57,104 nucleotides of DNA from Psychroflexus gondwanensis ACAM 44 (GTDB lineage: Bacteria; Bacteroidota; Bacteroidia; Flavobacteriales; Flavobacteriaceae): contig NZ_APLF01000013.1 in assembly GCF_000355905.1 (NCBI RefSeq), forward strand, positions 119-57,222. The letters are read 5' to 3'. Numbering within the stretch: the first letter of the stretch is position 1; each line of letters opens with the position of its first letter. The position numbers and the translations under genes were made by a program. Below the pieces are notes generated by a model. The model saw only the letters and a program-made list of their open reading frames with translations, did not search any database and was not told where the DNA came from. Positions 45,463 through 55,011 of this stretch are shown piece after piece.

Positions 45463-45507
45463 TGTAACAATTGTTACAGATTCGATACTTTTTTGTCTTT
45501 ATTTTTA
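45463..45507 (+). promoter_or_regulatory. Regulon promoter 4: perfect dyad and -7 box, before sqr
   Basis: TGTAACAATTGTTACA (45463-45478) is a perfect 16-base palindrome. TATTTTTA at 45500-45507 is TAnnTTTG with the last base changed, at the same 29.5-base spacing. Confidence 0.7.
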
Positions 45508-45522
45508 TGTAAAATTTACATA

Positions 45523-46779
45523 ATGAAGTCAAAATATTCAGTTTTAATAATTGGTGGAGGTGCCGGAGGAATGATGACGGCTGCACAATTGAAAAGGAGT
45601 AAACCCAATCTTTCCGTTGGGATTATTGAACCAGCAGAAACCCACTACTATCAACCTGCTTGGACATTGGTAGGGGCAGGTACATACGATTATGATGACA
45701 CTGCAAGACCTATGAAAGATTTAATTCCTAATGGGGTTGATTGGATAAAAGATTATGCAAATGGCTTCGATACAGACAACAACATAGTCAAAACAAAAAG
45801 CAGTGGAGATATTCAATATGACTATTTGGTAGTTTCCCCTGGTTTAGTGATGGATCCTTCTCAAATTGAAGGTTTAGAATCTGCTTTAGGAAAAGGCGTA
45901 GTGTGTAGCAATTATACAGATTCAAAACATACTTGGGAAGTTCTTAAAAACTTTAAAGGTGGAAATGCTGTGTTTACTCAGCCAACTACTCCCATAAAAT
46001 GCGGTGGAGCTCCTCAAAAAATTGCTTATTTAGCAGCGGACTATTTTAGAAAAAACAATATTGAAAGTGAAGTGATTTTTGCAACACCTGGGACTGTGTT
46101 ATTTGGGGTAAAAGAAATCCGAGATACACTTCAAAAGGTAGTAAATAGGTACGGCATCCATTTCAAGCCTTACTATGCTCCTATAAAAGTAGATGGAGAA
46201 AAGAAAATTATTACCTTTAAGTATGTTGGAGATGATGAGAATCAATGTATTACCAACGAATCTAAACAAATTGGAGAACGACTTTCTGGCGATACTCATA
46301 TAGAAATGCCTTTTGATATGTTGCATATCGCTCCGCCACAAGTTGCTCCTAAGTTTATAAGAGAATCAAATTTGGTCAACGAGAGTGGATGGTTGGATGT
46401 TGATATTCATTCCCTGCAGCACAACACATTCGATAATATCTTTGGACTAGGAGATGTTGCTGGACTTCCAACGGCCAAAACGGGCGCTGCGATTAGAAAA
46501 CAAGTTCCTGTGGTTATTGATAATCTTTTGTCTCTAATGGACAATAAAAAAGCGACTAACCAATCTTACAATGGGTATTCTTCTTGTCCTTTGGTGACTG
46601 GTTATGGGAAAATGGCGTTAGCTGAATTTGACTATGACGGTAATTTTACACCAGATCCAAAACTAAAACTAATGTTGATTTTTAACTCTGCTAAAGAACA
46701 CTGGCGTCTTTGGTTACTCAAAAAATACGGTCTTCCTTATTTATATTGGAATAAAATGATGAAAGGCGATCAAGTTTAA
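45523..46779 (+). CDS. sqr: Type II sulfide:quinone oxidoreductase
   Basis: A 418-residue FAD-dependent oxidoreductase that oxidises sulfide to sulfane sulfur and passes electrons to quinone at the membrane. The N-terminal FAD loop is VLIIGGGAGGMMTA. The block THYYQPAWTLVGAG and the two redox cysteines, C160 in IKCGGAPQKI and C355 in SSCPLVTGYGKM, match type II (SQRDL-like) enzymes. FGLGDVAGLPTAKTGAAIRKQ is the late FAD motif. The start is the ATG at 45523; an upstream TTG at 45493 would add ten unlikely residues and lie inside the promoter region. A terminator follows. Confidence 0.92.
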   Translation: MKSKYSVLIIGGGAGGMMTAAQLKRSKPNLSVGIIEPAETHYYQPAWTLVGAGTYDYDDTARPMKDLIPNGVDWIKDYANGFDTDNNIVKTKSSGDIQYDYLVVSPGLVMDPSQIEGLESALGKGVVCSNYTDSKHTWEVLKNFKGGNAVFTQPTTPIKCGGAPQKIAYLAADYFRKNNIESEVIFATPGTVLFGVKEIRDTLQKVVNRYGIHFKPYYAPIKVDGEKKIITFKYVGDDENQCITNESKQIGERLSGDTHIEMPFDMLHIAPPQVAPKFIRESNLVNESGWLDVDIHSLQHNTFDNIFGLGDVAGLPTAKTGAAIRKQVPVVIDNLLSLMDNKKATNQSYNGYSSCPLVTGYGKMALAEFDYDGNFTPDPKLKLMLIFNSAKEHWRLWLLKKYGLPYLYWNKMMKGDQV

Positions 46780-46796
46780 GTATTCACCATCTTATT

Positions 46797-46834
46797 TAAA
46801 ACGAAACTAGGTTTGCCTAGTTTCGTTTTTTTAT
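46797..46834 (+). terminator. Rho-independent terminator after sqr
   Basis: ACGAAACTAGG (46801-46811) and CCTAGTTTCGT (46816-46826) form a perfect stem over TTTG, followed by a T run. Confidence 0.92.
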
Positions 46835-46941
46835 TCCTATAACTCAAGGTTCTGTAAATGACTTTATCTATTTAAGGATATTGGAAACATTAAATATAGG
46901 GTGTAACGATTTCCTTTGAATTCTGGAGGTGATAGTTTTTT

Positions 46942-47085
46942 GCGTTCCTGATGGAAGTGGATAGCCCGTAAAAGCTAAAAGCCAGAGAGTCTTGGCTGTG
47001 GAGAGCGACCTAAGAAGCTCCTTTACAGCCTTAGACTCTCCAGCTTTTGGCTTGCGGACTAGAAACGGACAGCAGGTTGAAACGC
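46942..47085. ncRNA. Candidate structured RNA (long imperfect hairpin)
   Basis: Outer pairing GCGTT-CCTG (46942-46950) with CAGG-TTGA-AACGC (47073-47085) encloses short motifs GGATAGCCCG and CGGACTAGAAACGGACAGC. These flank an inner imperfect inverted repeat of about 35 bases: AAAAGCCAGAGAGTCT...GGCTGTGGAG against the complement of CTCCTTTACAGCC...AGACTCTCCAGCTTTT. It fills most of the 46780-47116 gap between sqr and the PBP1C gene. The layered pairing suggests RNA rather than a terminator. The strand is not certain. Confidence 0.55.
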
Positions 47086-47116
47086 CCAAATAGTATCTAT
47101 GATATATTACTATTAT

Positions 47117-49459
47117 TTACATTGTTTTTTCAACCAAAACGTCTTGCTTTAGAAAGTGGCCCTTTTCGTCAACAACACTTATTTGGTAGCGACCTGGTTG
47201 GAGGTGAATACTGGTTTCATGTAGCTCTGTGGTCGTGGTGAGGTAACGTTCATCGATATACCAATGGACTTCTGTATTTTTGGAATGTGCCAGCTGTAGG
47301 ACAACTTCCTCATTGGTTCCATCAAAACTTTTGGGGAGTAGAATCCGTTCATTTTTTCTTGGAAATATAAATTCCATCAACTCCTGTTCATCGGTAACTT
47401 CACTACAATTGGGATGGAGTGGAGGAGGTGTTTTAAAACCCATAGTCTGTGTGAAATGCTTTTCAATTGGGGAGAGTTCAACAAAGGATTTCTTTTTCAT
47501 TTTTGAAAGGGGATAGCAGTTATTTTTGACCTCATAACGTTCTGTTTCGTCCACACTAACTTTTGTGTGATAGGTGCACTGCCTCAAGGCTTTTGAGTGG
47601 GAGGGAATCCATAAGAGTTCACTTTCATCACAAGCCTTACTTTTCGGCATTCCGCTAAAAGGGCATAGGTTTACTTGTTTTACATCGTCGTAAGGAGGTA
47701 GCAGCCAATCTCGGCTTTTGGGAAGTTCTTTAAATACGTCAAACATAATTGGTGCGGCTGCTTTTATGCCTGTAAGATTTGGTCTTCCTTCGGTATCGGC
47801 ATTGCCTACCCAAACGCCAACGGTATAATCTTCATTCATCCCGATGGACCACGCATCTTTAAAGCCATAACTTGTTCCCGTTTTCCACGCAATTTGCTGG
47901 TCATCTCCTAAAATAGCACCAAAATTGAAATCTTCTGGGCGCTCCAGTTCCATCATAGCCTTTAAGGTAAAATAGACAGATGAGGCGTGCCAATTGGCAG
48001 GTTTATAATCTAACTCCTGTTTTGTGTTTGAAACGGAGGCGTTAATACTCAAACTTTGAATTTCACCCGTGGAGTATTGACTGGAAGACGTTACATAGGT
48101 GGAATACACTTCTTTGAAATTGACAAAGGCTTGCGTCAATTCCCATAAACTGACTTCTGCCCCTCCTAAAATCAAGGTTAATCCGTAGTGATCGATTCCT
48201 TTATTAATTTGTTGTAATCCGGCGTCTTGTAAATTTTCATAAAAAAGGGGTAGACCATAGTCCTGCAATACATTTACAAAAGGAACATTCAAGGAACGGC
48301 TTAGCGCTTGATGTGCAGGAACCAATCCATGGAATTTTTCATTGAAATTTTTAGGGCGGTATCCATTAAAACTCACAGGAACATCTTGTAATAGGGAGGT
48401 TGGCAAAATCTGACTTTTCTCTAGTGCCGCCGCATATAAAAAGGGCTTTAAGGTGCTGCCCGTACTTCGTTTGGCTTGCATCATATCCACATAGCGAAAA
48501 GGACTTTTTGCAGCACTTGTATTTCCTACATAAGCCAAGACTTTTCTGGTTTTGTTTTCTACCACAACTAAGGATAGATTATAAATAGTATTCTTTTGAA
48601 GTGCTCGCTGATGTTTGACGGTAATTTGATTGGCTTTTTGCTGAAGTTGATTTTGAATACTGCTTGCCATCACTTCCTTTGGGTCTTGTTGACATACAAA
48701 ATCAACAAAATGAAAAGCTTGATTTGGCAATGGAAGTGGCGTACTAGGCAAGCTTTCTAAAAGTGAAAGCTGATAGGTTTCTTCATCGATAACTTCTTTT
48801 GAAACTAGTTTTTTTAAAAGGGCGTTGCGTTTATTTAGGAATTGCTTATCGTTTTTTCCTGGATAAATGATGCTTGGCGAATTGGGTAAAACGGCCAAAG
48901 CAGAGGCTTGTCCCCACGTTAATTGCTTTGCTGAAATCCCAAAATACCGCCAGCTCGCCGCTTCTAGTCCTACCACATTTCCGCCGAAAGGAGCGTAGGC
49001 AGAGTAGTGTAGTAGGATTTCTTTTTTGCTCAATTTTAATTCTAATCGAGTGGCTTGTACCAATTCGATAATTTTTTCGGTATAGCTTCGTTGTTTATTT
49101 TTTCTGGAAAGGCGAATCACTTGTTGTGTCAACGTACTTCCACCTCTTTTGGTTGAACTCGTTAAGTTGGAATAGAAAGCTTTAGCCATGGAAATAGGAT
49201 TAAAGCCAGTATGAAAGTAGAAATATTCATCTTCAAAATGAAGAATGGCTTGCTCAAATTTTCCGGGAACCTCATCTGCACTCGGAAATCGCCATTGCCC
49301 GTCGTCTGCAATTCGAGCTCCTAGTAAATTTCCATCCTGATCATTGACAACACAAGAGATAGGATCGCTAAACAAGGCTTTGGGTAAACTAAACCACCAC
49401 ACTAGAACGACAAAGAGCAATAAGCCAATAAGCCATTTCCTTTTTGAAAGTTGTTTCAT
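47117..49459 (-). CDS. pbpC: Penicillin-binding protein 1C
   Basis: A 780-residue bifunctional PBP. A membrane anchor lies at about 9-25. The GT51 glycosyltransferase domain has the catalytic glutamate region HFEDEYFY at 74-81 and RGGSTLTQQ at 105-113. The transpeptidase domain has STLK (S335-K338), SLN in SRSLNVPF and KTGTSYG. The C-terminal BiPBP_C domain occupies about the last 90 residues. PBP1C polymerises and perhaps cross-links glycan. It is transcribed after the alpha-2-macroglobulin gene, a pairing conserved in many Gram-negative bacteria. Confidence 0.95.
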   Translation of the reverse strand: MKQLSKRKWLIGLLLFVVLVWWFSLPKALFSDPISCVVNDQDGNLLGARIADDGQWRFPSADEVPGKFEQAILHFEDEYFYFHTGFNPISMAKAFYSNLTSSTKRGGSTLTQQVIRLSRKNKQRSYTEKIIELVQATRLELKLSKKEILLHYSAYAPFGGNVVGLEAASWRYFGISAKQLTWGQASALAVLPNSPSIIYPGKNDKQFLNKRNALLKKLVSKEVIDEETYQLSLLESLPSTPLPLPNQAFHFVDFVCQQDPKEVMASSIQNQLQQKANQITVKHQRALQKNTIYNLSLVVVENKTRKVLAYVGNTSAAKSPFRYVDMMQAKRSTGSTLKPFLYAAALEKSQILPTSLLQDVPVSFNGYRPKNFNEKFHGLVPAHQALSRSLNVPFVNVLQDYGLPLFYENLQDAGLQQINKGIDHYGLTLILGGAEVSLWELTQAFVNFKEVYSTYVTSSSQYSTGEIQSLSINASVSNTKQELDYKPANWHASSVYFTLKAMMELERPEDFNFGAILGDDQQIAWKTGTSYGFKDAWSIGMNEDYTVGVWVGNADTEGRPNLTGIKAAAPIMFDVFKELPKSRDWLLPPYDDVKQVNLCPFSGMPKSKACDESELLWIPSHSKALRQCTYHTKVSVDETERYEVKNNCYPLSKMKKKSFVELSPIEKHFTQTMGFKTPPPLHPNCSEVTDEQELMEFIFPRKNERILLPKSFDGTNEEVVLQLAHSKNTEVHWYIDERYLTTTTELHETSIHLQPGRYQISVVDEKGHFLKQDVLVEKTM

Positions 49460-49521
49460 GATTTAGTTTTTCTACTTTTTCTAACAGCCAAGCAGCTCAT
49501 TATCCTTATTTTGGAATTGTA

Positions 49522-52500
49522 TTATTCTACAACTTGAATCCATTGTCCTTGAGTTCGTGCAAAATGATTTCCACTATACATGGCTTCAACTTGAGTTCCT
49601 GGTAAATAGTATTTTCCGAGATAAGAAGCATTAACTTTAATTTCAAAGTAAGTCGATTTTCTAGCTTCCAAATCAAAGTATATATACACCCGATCATCGC
49701 GGACATCTACATGATTAGCATTTTCAAAACTACCACTCTTAAAATCAGTAAATTGAGTATCGATAATTTCCCAACCACTCGGGATAAATTGACTTAGTGC
49801 TACCTCATTCAAATAGGAATTCGATTCGTTATCTACTCTCAGTCTTAGCGTGACTTCTGTTCCTTGCTTTAGGGTTTCAATATCAATAGGCTCTTTATTT
49901 ACATCTGAATATTGAGTGGTGACCCTAAGATTTCTCGAAGAAGCTTGTTCCTCACCGATAGGTAATTGCCCAGATTGTAAAATGTTTACAAACAAACTCC
50001 CTTGTTTATTGTTTTGAACTGAAAGCTGGATATTTGATGCTGAATCTACTCTCAAGTCGGTTCGATAAATTCCTTTTGAAGATTTTACAGGAGTGTTTTT
50101 TCCATTCACTTGAAAGTTGAAATCTAGCTCTTTACCACCTTTATACTTGATGTATTTGGACATGGCGAGTAAAGCATAAGCCGTTTCATGGGTTTGCAAC
50201 CATTGGTCTGAAGAAAGGATTTGGGATATTTCTTCAGCTAAGCTGTTCATCTTTTCATCTTTTACATACACATACGTTTCCAGTATCATAGCTAAGTCTC
50301 GGAGTTTAGAACCGTAAGTATATCGGTATTCGATTTCACTTATTTGCGAATTACTAAATTCTTGTACTAGTTTTTTAGCAGTAGACTCTTGTCCTAATCT
50401 GGCATAAGCTAACGCCAATCTTGCCTTGGCCTGACTGCTTAAATCACTTTTGTTTTTCAAGCGATTCATCGCGGCAACTTCTGCTTCGCCAGCCAAGGTC
50501 AAAGTATATAAGCGATAGGCTTGTACAAAATCACTTTCTCTAGGTGTTTCTGTCCATTTTCTAGCCTTTTCTTTTTGGTAGCTCTTCCATTTGGATAGGA
50601 AACCAAAAGGCAATTGATAAGATTTTTCTTTGGCTTCCAACATGAAATGCCCTACGTAATTGGTGGTCCATTCGTCTGGATCTCCACCCGGCCAATAGGA
50701 GATTCCTCCAGAAATTGCTTGGTATTTGTTTATCTTCTGAATGGTTTTTTGAACTTGTTCCTTCAGTTGATTTTCCTGTGGTGCATCTAAATCAACAATG
50801 TCTGATAAAAATAACTGAGGAAAAGCTTTGGAGGTGACCTGCTCTACGCACCCATGCGGATAAGAGGATAAATAATGCAATCTTTTTTCTAAGTTCATTG
50901 GAGGAAATGAACTAAAACTGATACGTGTTGAATTTGTGCCTGGTGTACCAAAAGCAGTTAATTCCAATTCCTTCTGCTCATTTTCTTTAAGTTCGAGTTT
51001 ACGAACAGTTGAACTCACAGGATTCGGATTAATGACATCGACTTCAACTTCGTTATAAGCTAGTTCATTTCCTGATTTGGCTTGGATCTTAATTTTTTGT
51101 GGACGTAAATCATCACTAACTTTAAAATCGAAATACACTAGATATTCACCAGTTTCTGAAACTTGGAGTTCTTGTGTCGCCTCTCCAATCAATTGAAGTT
51201 GGTCGTGGTTTTGTACACTTACTTCGATAGACTTGAGCTTATCGTCCATCACAAAAATAGTTACAGGAACTCTTACTTCTTCTCCAGGTGATAATTTTCT
51301 TGGTACTGAAGTTAGCAGCATCAAGGGCTGTTTTACCTTCATCACTTTATCTACACTTCCATAACTTTGTTGTTCTGGATTTCCAGCCACCAACATCGCT
51401 TTTACAGAACCAATGTAATTGGGCATGCGAAGTTGATGTGTTTTTGATTTTCCAGCTGCTAAATAAAAAGGTCCCAGATGTGACACCACGGGCTTAAAAC
51501 GTTCCGCTTTTCTGTTTTTCTTCCCCGCTGCTTCATCGCCACCACCAATCCTATACACATTTTTCAGACTTCCGCCATAAGCGCCAATAACATCGTCAAA
51601 AACATCGAAGGTGCGCACGCCTAAAGTTTGCTTCGCATTAAAATGCTTGTAAATATCTGGTGTTGTAAAGCTGGTCAAATCCAACAAACCTTCATCAACA
51701 ATAGCGATGGTATAGGTCATTGCTTTTCCATTTTCTTCTGAAACGTCTATGCTGTAAGTAGATTCTGGTCGAATGCTTTCAGGAAGTTTTAGTTGAGGTT
51801 GAAGTTTGCGTTTTGGGTTTTCCACTTCAATTGGTATAACTCCAAACAAACGAATGGGTAAATCGTTTGTTGTGTTTTGATGTTTTTGTAATAAGGAAAT
51901 GCTGATGTAAGCATTTGGAGCCATGGCTTCTGTGATAGTGAGTTCCACTTCGGTCATGCCTTTTTGGGCATCAATCCATTCATGATGAATAATTTCTGTT
52001 CCATTTTCGACACTCAGCAATGCTTTTGCTTCTGCCATGGAGGGGAAGTTGATTTTCGCTTTTTCGCCTACGCTATAGGTGTCTTTATCTGCTGTGAACA
52101 CCAGATTATGCTCTTTAGAAGTTTGCTGAATATTCCACCAATCTTTAAAAAAGTAAACCAATTCACCACTGGCATGCTGGCTTTCTTCATCCACTACACG
52201 AATTAAATATCGACCCCGGTCATCTTCAGGAATGTTTAAGCTGAATTTAGCTTTTCCATTTGCATCGGTAGTCAATTCAAAGTTCTTATAAGGCTTGTGT
52301 ACTTCAGCATCTTCGTATCTGGAAAGTTGGTCATCTCCACGATTCCACCACCAACGCCATTCAATTTGATGGATGTAAACCTTTACTTTTCGCTTGGGCG
52401 CTATTTCACCTTTGTAAGTTACACTTACCACTTCAAAATTTGTCGTTTGGTCGGTTTGGAAGCGATGATTCTGATGAGACGTTAAGGCTCTTAATCCAAC

Positions 52501-55011
52501 AAAATGCGAGTAAGGAGCATACCATTGTTCATCGACATCTATTGAAAAATCACCACCACCTTCAAAGACTTTGGTCAAAAAGTTAGCCTTGATCATTCCA
52601 GGGGGATTTTTACTGAAATTAATTTTAGAACGGATATCCGCTTGTCCATTTTGGTTTACTTCTCCCTCAAACACCTGAAATTCTTGTGGGTAAAAGCGTC
52701 TTACAGGATCACTAAATTTGAAGCTTTTCAGTTTTTTAAATTTGTAATCAGCTGAAGTGAACTTAGCTTTTACATCAGCTTTTAAATTTTTAGCAGTGGC
52801 GCCCGTTAGCCATTCGGTTGATAAGTTCAATTGAATACTTTTGTCAAGTCGTTGAGGTTCATCTGTCGTGGATAATTCAATTTTCAGTCGGTTGGGCTTT
52901 ACTGTAGCCACAGAAATAAATTTTGTAAACTTGACGGCACCTACATTTATAACTATTCGCCAGCTTCCAGTTGCGTCTTTTTCATCTGTTGAAAGGGGAA
53001 AATGATAAAAACCATTTACAGAAGAATTTTTCACTTCAGAATACGTAAGTCTCCCTTGAGGATCAAAAAAATCGAGTTTAACAGGATGATTTTCGGGCAG
53101 TGGATTGGCAAAATCATCTAACACAAAATTGAAATGAATAGTTTCTCCAGGTCTATAGACACCTCGATCGGTGTACATAAAAGCATTGATGCCTTTGGTG
53201 ATTTTGGTTCCTCCAACTTCAAAACTACTTAGGTTTAAAGCATTCGAATTTTCAAGTTTTAAGTAAGCATAATTGCTAGAATTTTGGGCGATTGCAAAAA
53301 CTGCTTTTTGAGAGGGCTTAAATACAGCAATCCCTTCATTGTCGGTTTCTACACTTCCTAAAACCTGCTGTTGCTGATTGTAAAAGCTAACCTTTGTTTG
53401 CGCCTCTGGAGATCCAGACAGTAAGTTTGTAGTGGCTACAAAGTAATTTCCCGTTTCTGTTTTTTTGATCAATACACCTAAATTGGAGGCCATCACATTG
53501 CTACTTACAAAATTATCATCATTGTAATAGGCCTCATGACACGCATTATCACGTTCTCGCCAATCGTAAGTTGAATTTCTAAAACCCCAGGCTTCTTTAT
53601 TCCAATACTCCTCTTCCTTATCCTTCTCAAATTCTTTGGCAATTTGATTTATCTTTTCAGCATCTACTTGTTCATCTTCACCACAAGTGTAAAGGCTGTA
53701 GGCTTTTCTGAAACTGATTTCAATTTGATAAATGGCACCCGGAGAAACTTCAAATATGGAACTCAAATCCATCGCATGAGCCTGCCATTCGCCAGCATTG
53801 TTTAAGTCATCTTGATTAAGCGGAATGGTTTTTTTGGCGACCAATCTACCTACATCTCTTAAGTTGTAGTTGTTTGTGGAGTTGAAGTCATTATCCTGTA
53901 AAAATTGTAGTACGTTGTTTTCATAAATTTGAATCACACGCAAGTCCACAGCGGCTAAGTTTACAGTTTCAAAATAAAAGGGGTTAGATGGACTGTTGGG
54001 TAAAATTACCCCTTGAGAAATCAACTTCACCTGTGGTTTGAGTTGCTGAAAGCGGATAGATTTTGAAAATTCAGTTTTGAGGTTACTGCCATATTCCGCT
54101 TTTATACCTTCAAAAACTCTCAAAGTGACCTCACCTTTGAATTTGCTATCTGGAAAAACATTCAACACATTCCCATTGACTTCAAATTTTAGGTTAGTGT
54201 CATCATCCAATTGAACCAAACCTAAAAACTCTTGATTTGGATCTAAACTTTCAGAAAAATTAATTTCTAAATATGGCTTTTTCGCTTTTGCTATGCGAAC
54301 GTCCATCACTTTAAAATTATCTTTTCCAGGGATAATAAAAGTTTCACTTCCCTCAGTTTTTGCGTCCACAGGCGATCCATCCCAAGAAATCAAAACTTTG
54401 GAATCGTCTTTTTCACGGTAAATACTATCGATTACCAATTCAAAATAGTTGGCATCAGAAGTCGTTAAAAACCGAACATCTAAGTCTCTATCATTTTGTT
54501 GTGCAGAAATACTCTTTTTGATATTTTCTAAACTAAGCACATCAGAAGCCTCGATCTCTGCTGAAATATATTGCCAATCGGCATCATAAGATTGTATTGA
54601 TTGAAGTCCGATTCTAAAATCGGGGACTATGGTTTCAAATTTAAACTGAAACACTTTTTCCTCTTTTGGTAAGTTTTCATACAACTCACTCAAGTCAAGG
54701 TTGAATTGATAGGTTGTCGCAGGTTGGAGCTTTTGTTTCGGAATAAAACGCAGTCGATTTCCATTTTCGATATACAAATCGCCTTTTACTTCAGGTTCAA
54801 TTTTTATAAATTCTGATGGAAGTTTTTGATCGGTAGTGTATTGAGGCAACTTCTCTTTCAACTGAATTTCAACAGGAGACGTCACAGAAATAGGCTGCTG
54901 AGTGTAATTCTGAATATATTTTGAAGCAATAGCAGCTTGATCTTCAGAGGTATTGTCTGAGCAAGATTGGAATAAGAAGAGAAGACTTAAAAGGAGGATG
55001 GACTTTTTCAT
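49522..55011 (-). CDS. Alpha-2-macroglobulin family lipoprotein (YfhM-like)
   Basis: A 1829-residue periplasmic protein. The lipoprotein signal ends at C17 (FLFQSC). MG-type beta domains run through the first two thirds, including the MG1/A2M_N bait-type regions (YTDRGVYRPGETIHFNFVL). The thioester motif CVEQ at C1388-Q1391 (PHGCVEQVTSKAFPQ) should trap and covalently hold attacking proteases. Helical thioester-domain repeats and a beta receptor-like C-terminus follow. It is thought to guard the periplasm and cell-wall synthesis with PBP1C, 62 bases downstream. The length is within the long-form bacterial range. Confidence 0.93.
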   Translation of the reverse strand: MKKSILLLSLLFLFQSCSDNTSEDQAAIASKYIQNYTQQPISVTSPVEIQLKEKLPQYTTDQKLPSEFIKIEPEVKGDLYIENGNRLRFIPKQKLQPATTYQFNLDLSELYENLPKEEKVFQFKFETIVPDFRIGLQSIQSYDADWQYISAEIEASDVLSLENIKKSISAQQNDRDLDVRFLTTSDANYFELVIDSIYREKDDSKVLISWDGSPVDAKTEGSETFIIPGKDNFKVMDVRIAKAKKPYLEINFSESLDPNQEFLGLVQLDDDTNLKFEVNGNVLNVFPDSKFKGEVTLRVFEGIKAEYGSNLKTEFSKSIRFQQLKPQVKLISQGVILPNSPSNPFYFETVNLAAVDLRVIQIYENNVLQFLQDNDFNSTNNYNLRDVGRLVAKKTIPLNQDDLNNAGEWQAHAMDLSSIFEVSPGAIYQIEISFRKAYSLYTCGEDEQVDAEKINQIAKEFEKDKEEEYWNKEAWGFRNSTYDWRERDNACHEAYYNDDNFVSSNVMASNLGVLIKKTETGNYFVATTNLLSGSPEAQTKVSFYNQQQQVLGSVETDNEGIAVFKPSQKAVFAIAQNSSNYAYLKLENSNALNLSSFEVGGTKITKGINAFMYTDRGVYRPGETIHFNFVLDDFANPLPENHPVKLDFFDPQGRLTYSEVKNSSVNGFYHFPLSTDEKDATGSWRIVINVGAVKFTKFISVATVKPNRLKIELSTTDEPQRLDKSIQLNLSTEWLTGATAKNLKADVKAKFTSADYKFKKLKSFKFSDPVRRFYPQEFQVFEGEVNQNGQADIRSKINFSKNPPGMIKANFLTKVFEGGGDFSIDVDEQWYAPYSHFVGLRALTSHQNHRFQTDQTTNFEVVSVTYKGEIAPKRKVKVYIHQIEWRWWWNRGDDQLSRYEDAEVHKPYKNFELTTDANGKAKFSLNIPEDDRGRYLIRVVDEESQHASGELVYFFKDWWNIQQTSKEHNLVFTADKDTYSVGEKAKINFPSMAEAKALLSVENGTEIIHHEWIDAQKGMTEVELTITEAMAPNAYISISLLQKHQNTTNDLPIRLFGVIPIEVENPKRKLQPQLKLPESIRPESTYSIDVSEENGKAMTYTIAIVDEGLLDLTSFTTPDIYKHFNAKQTLGVRTFDVFDDVIGAYGGSLKNVYRIGGGDEAAGKKNRKAERFKPVVSHLGPFYLAAGKSKTHQLRMPNYIGSVKAMLVAGNPEQQSYGSVDKVMKVKQPLMLLTSVPRKLSPGEEVRVPVTIFVMDDKLKSIEVSVQNHDQLQLIGEATQELQVSETGEYLVYFDFKVSDDLRPQKIKIQAKSGNELAYNEVEVDVINPNPVSSTVRKLELKENEQKELELTAFGTPGTNSTRISFSSFPPMNLEKRLHYLSSYPHGCVEQVTSKAFPQLFLSDIVDLDAPQENQLKEQVQKTIQKINKYQAISGGISYWPGGDPDEWTTNYVGHFMLEAKEKSYQLPFGFLSKWKSYQKEKARKWTETPRESDFVQAYRLYTLTLAGEAEVAAMNRLKNKSDLSSQAKARLALAYARLGQESTAKKLVQEFSNSQISEIEYRYTYGSKLRDLAMILETYVYVKDEKMNSLAEEISQILSSDQWLQTHETAYALLAMSKYIKYKGGKELDFNFQVNGKNTPVKSSKGIYRTDLRVDSASNIQLSVQNNKQGSLFVNILQSGQLPIGEEQASSRNLRVTTQYSDVNKEPIDIETLKQGTEVTLRLRVDNESNSYLNEVALSQFIPSGWEIIDTQFTDFKSGSFENANHVDVRDDRVYIYFDLEARKSTYFEIKVNASYLGKYYLPGTQVEAMYSGNHFARTQGQWIQVVE

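Noticed and set aside
46868..47241. Two overlapping frames over the putative structured RNA
   Set aside because: They lie on opposite strands over the inverted repeat and read into the end of the PBP1C gene; composition is not protein-like.
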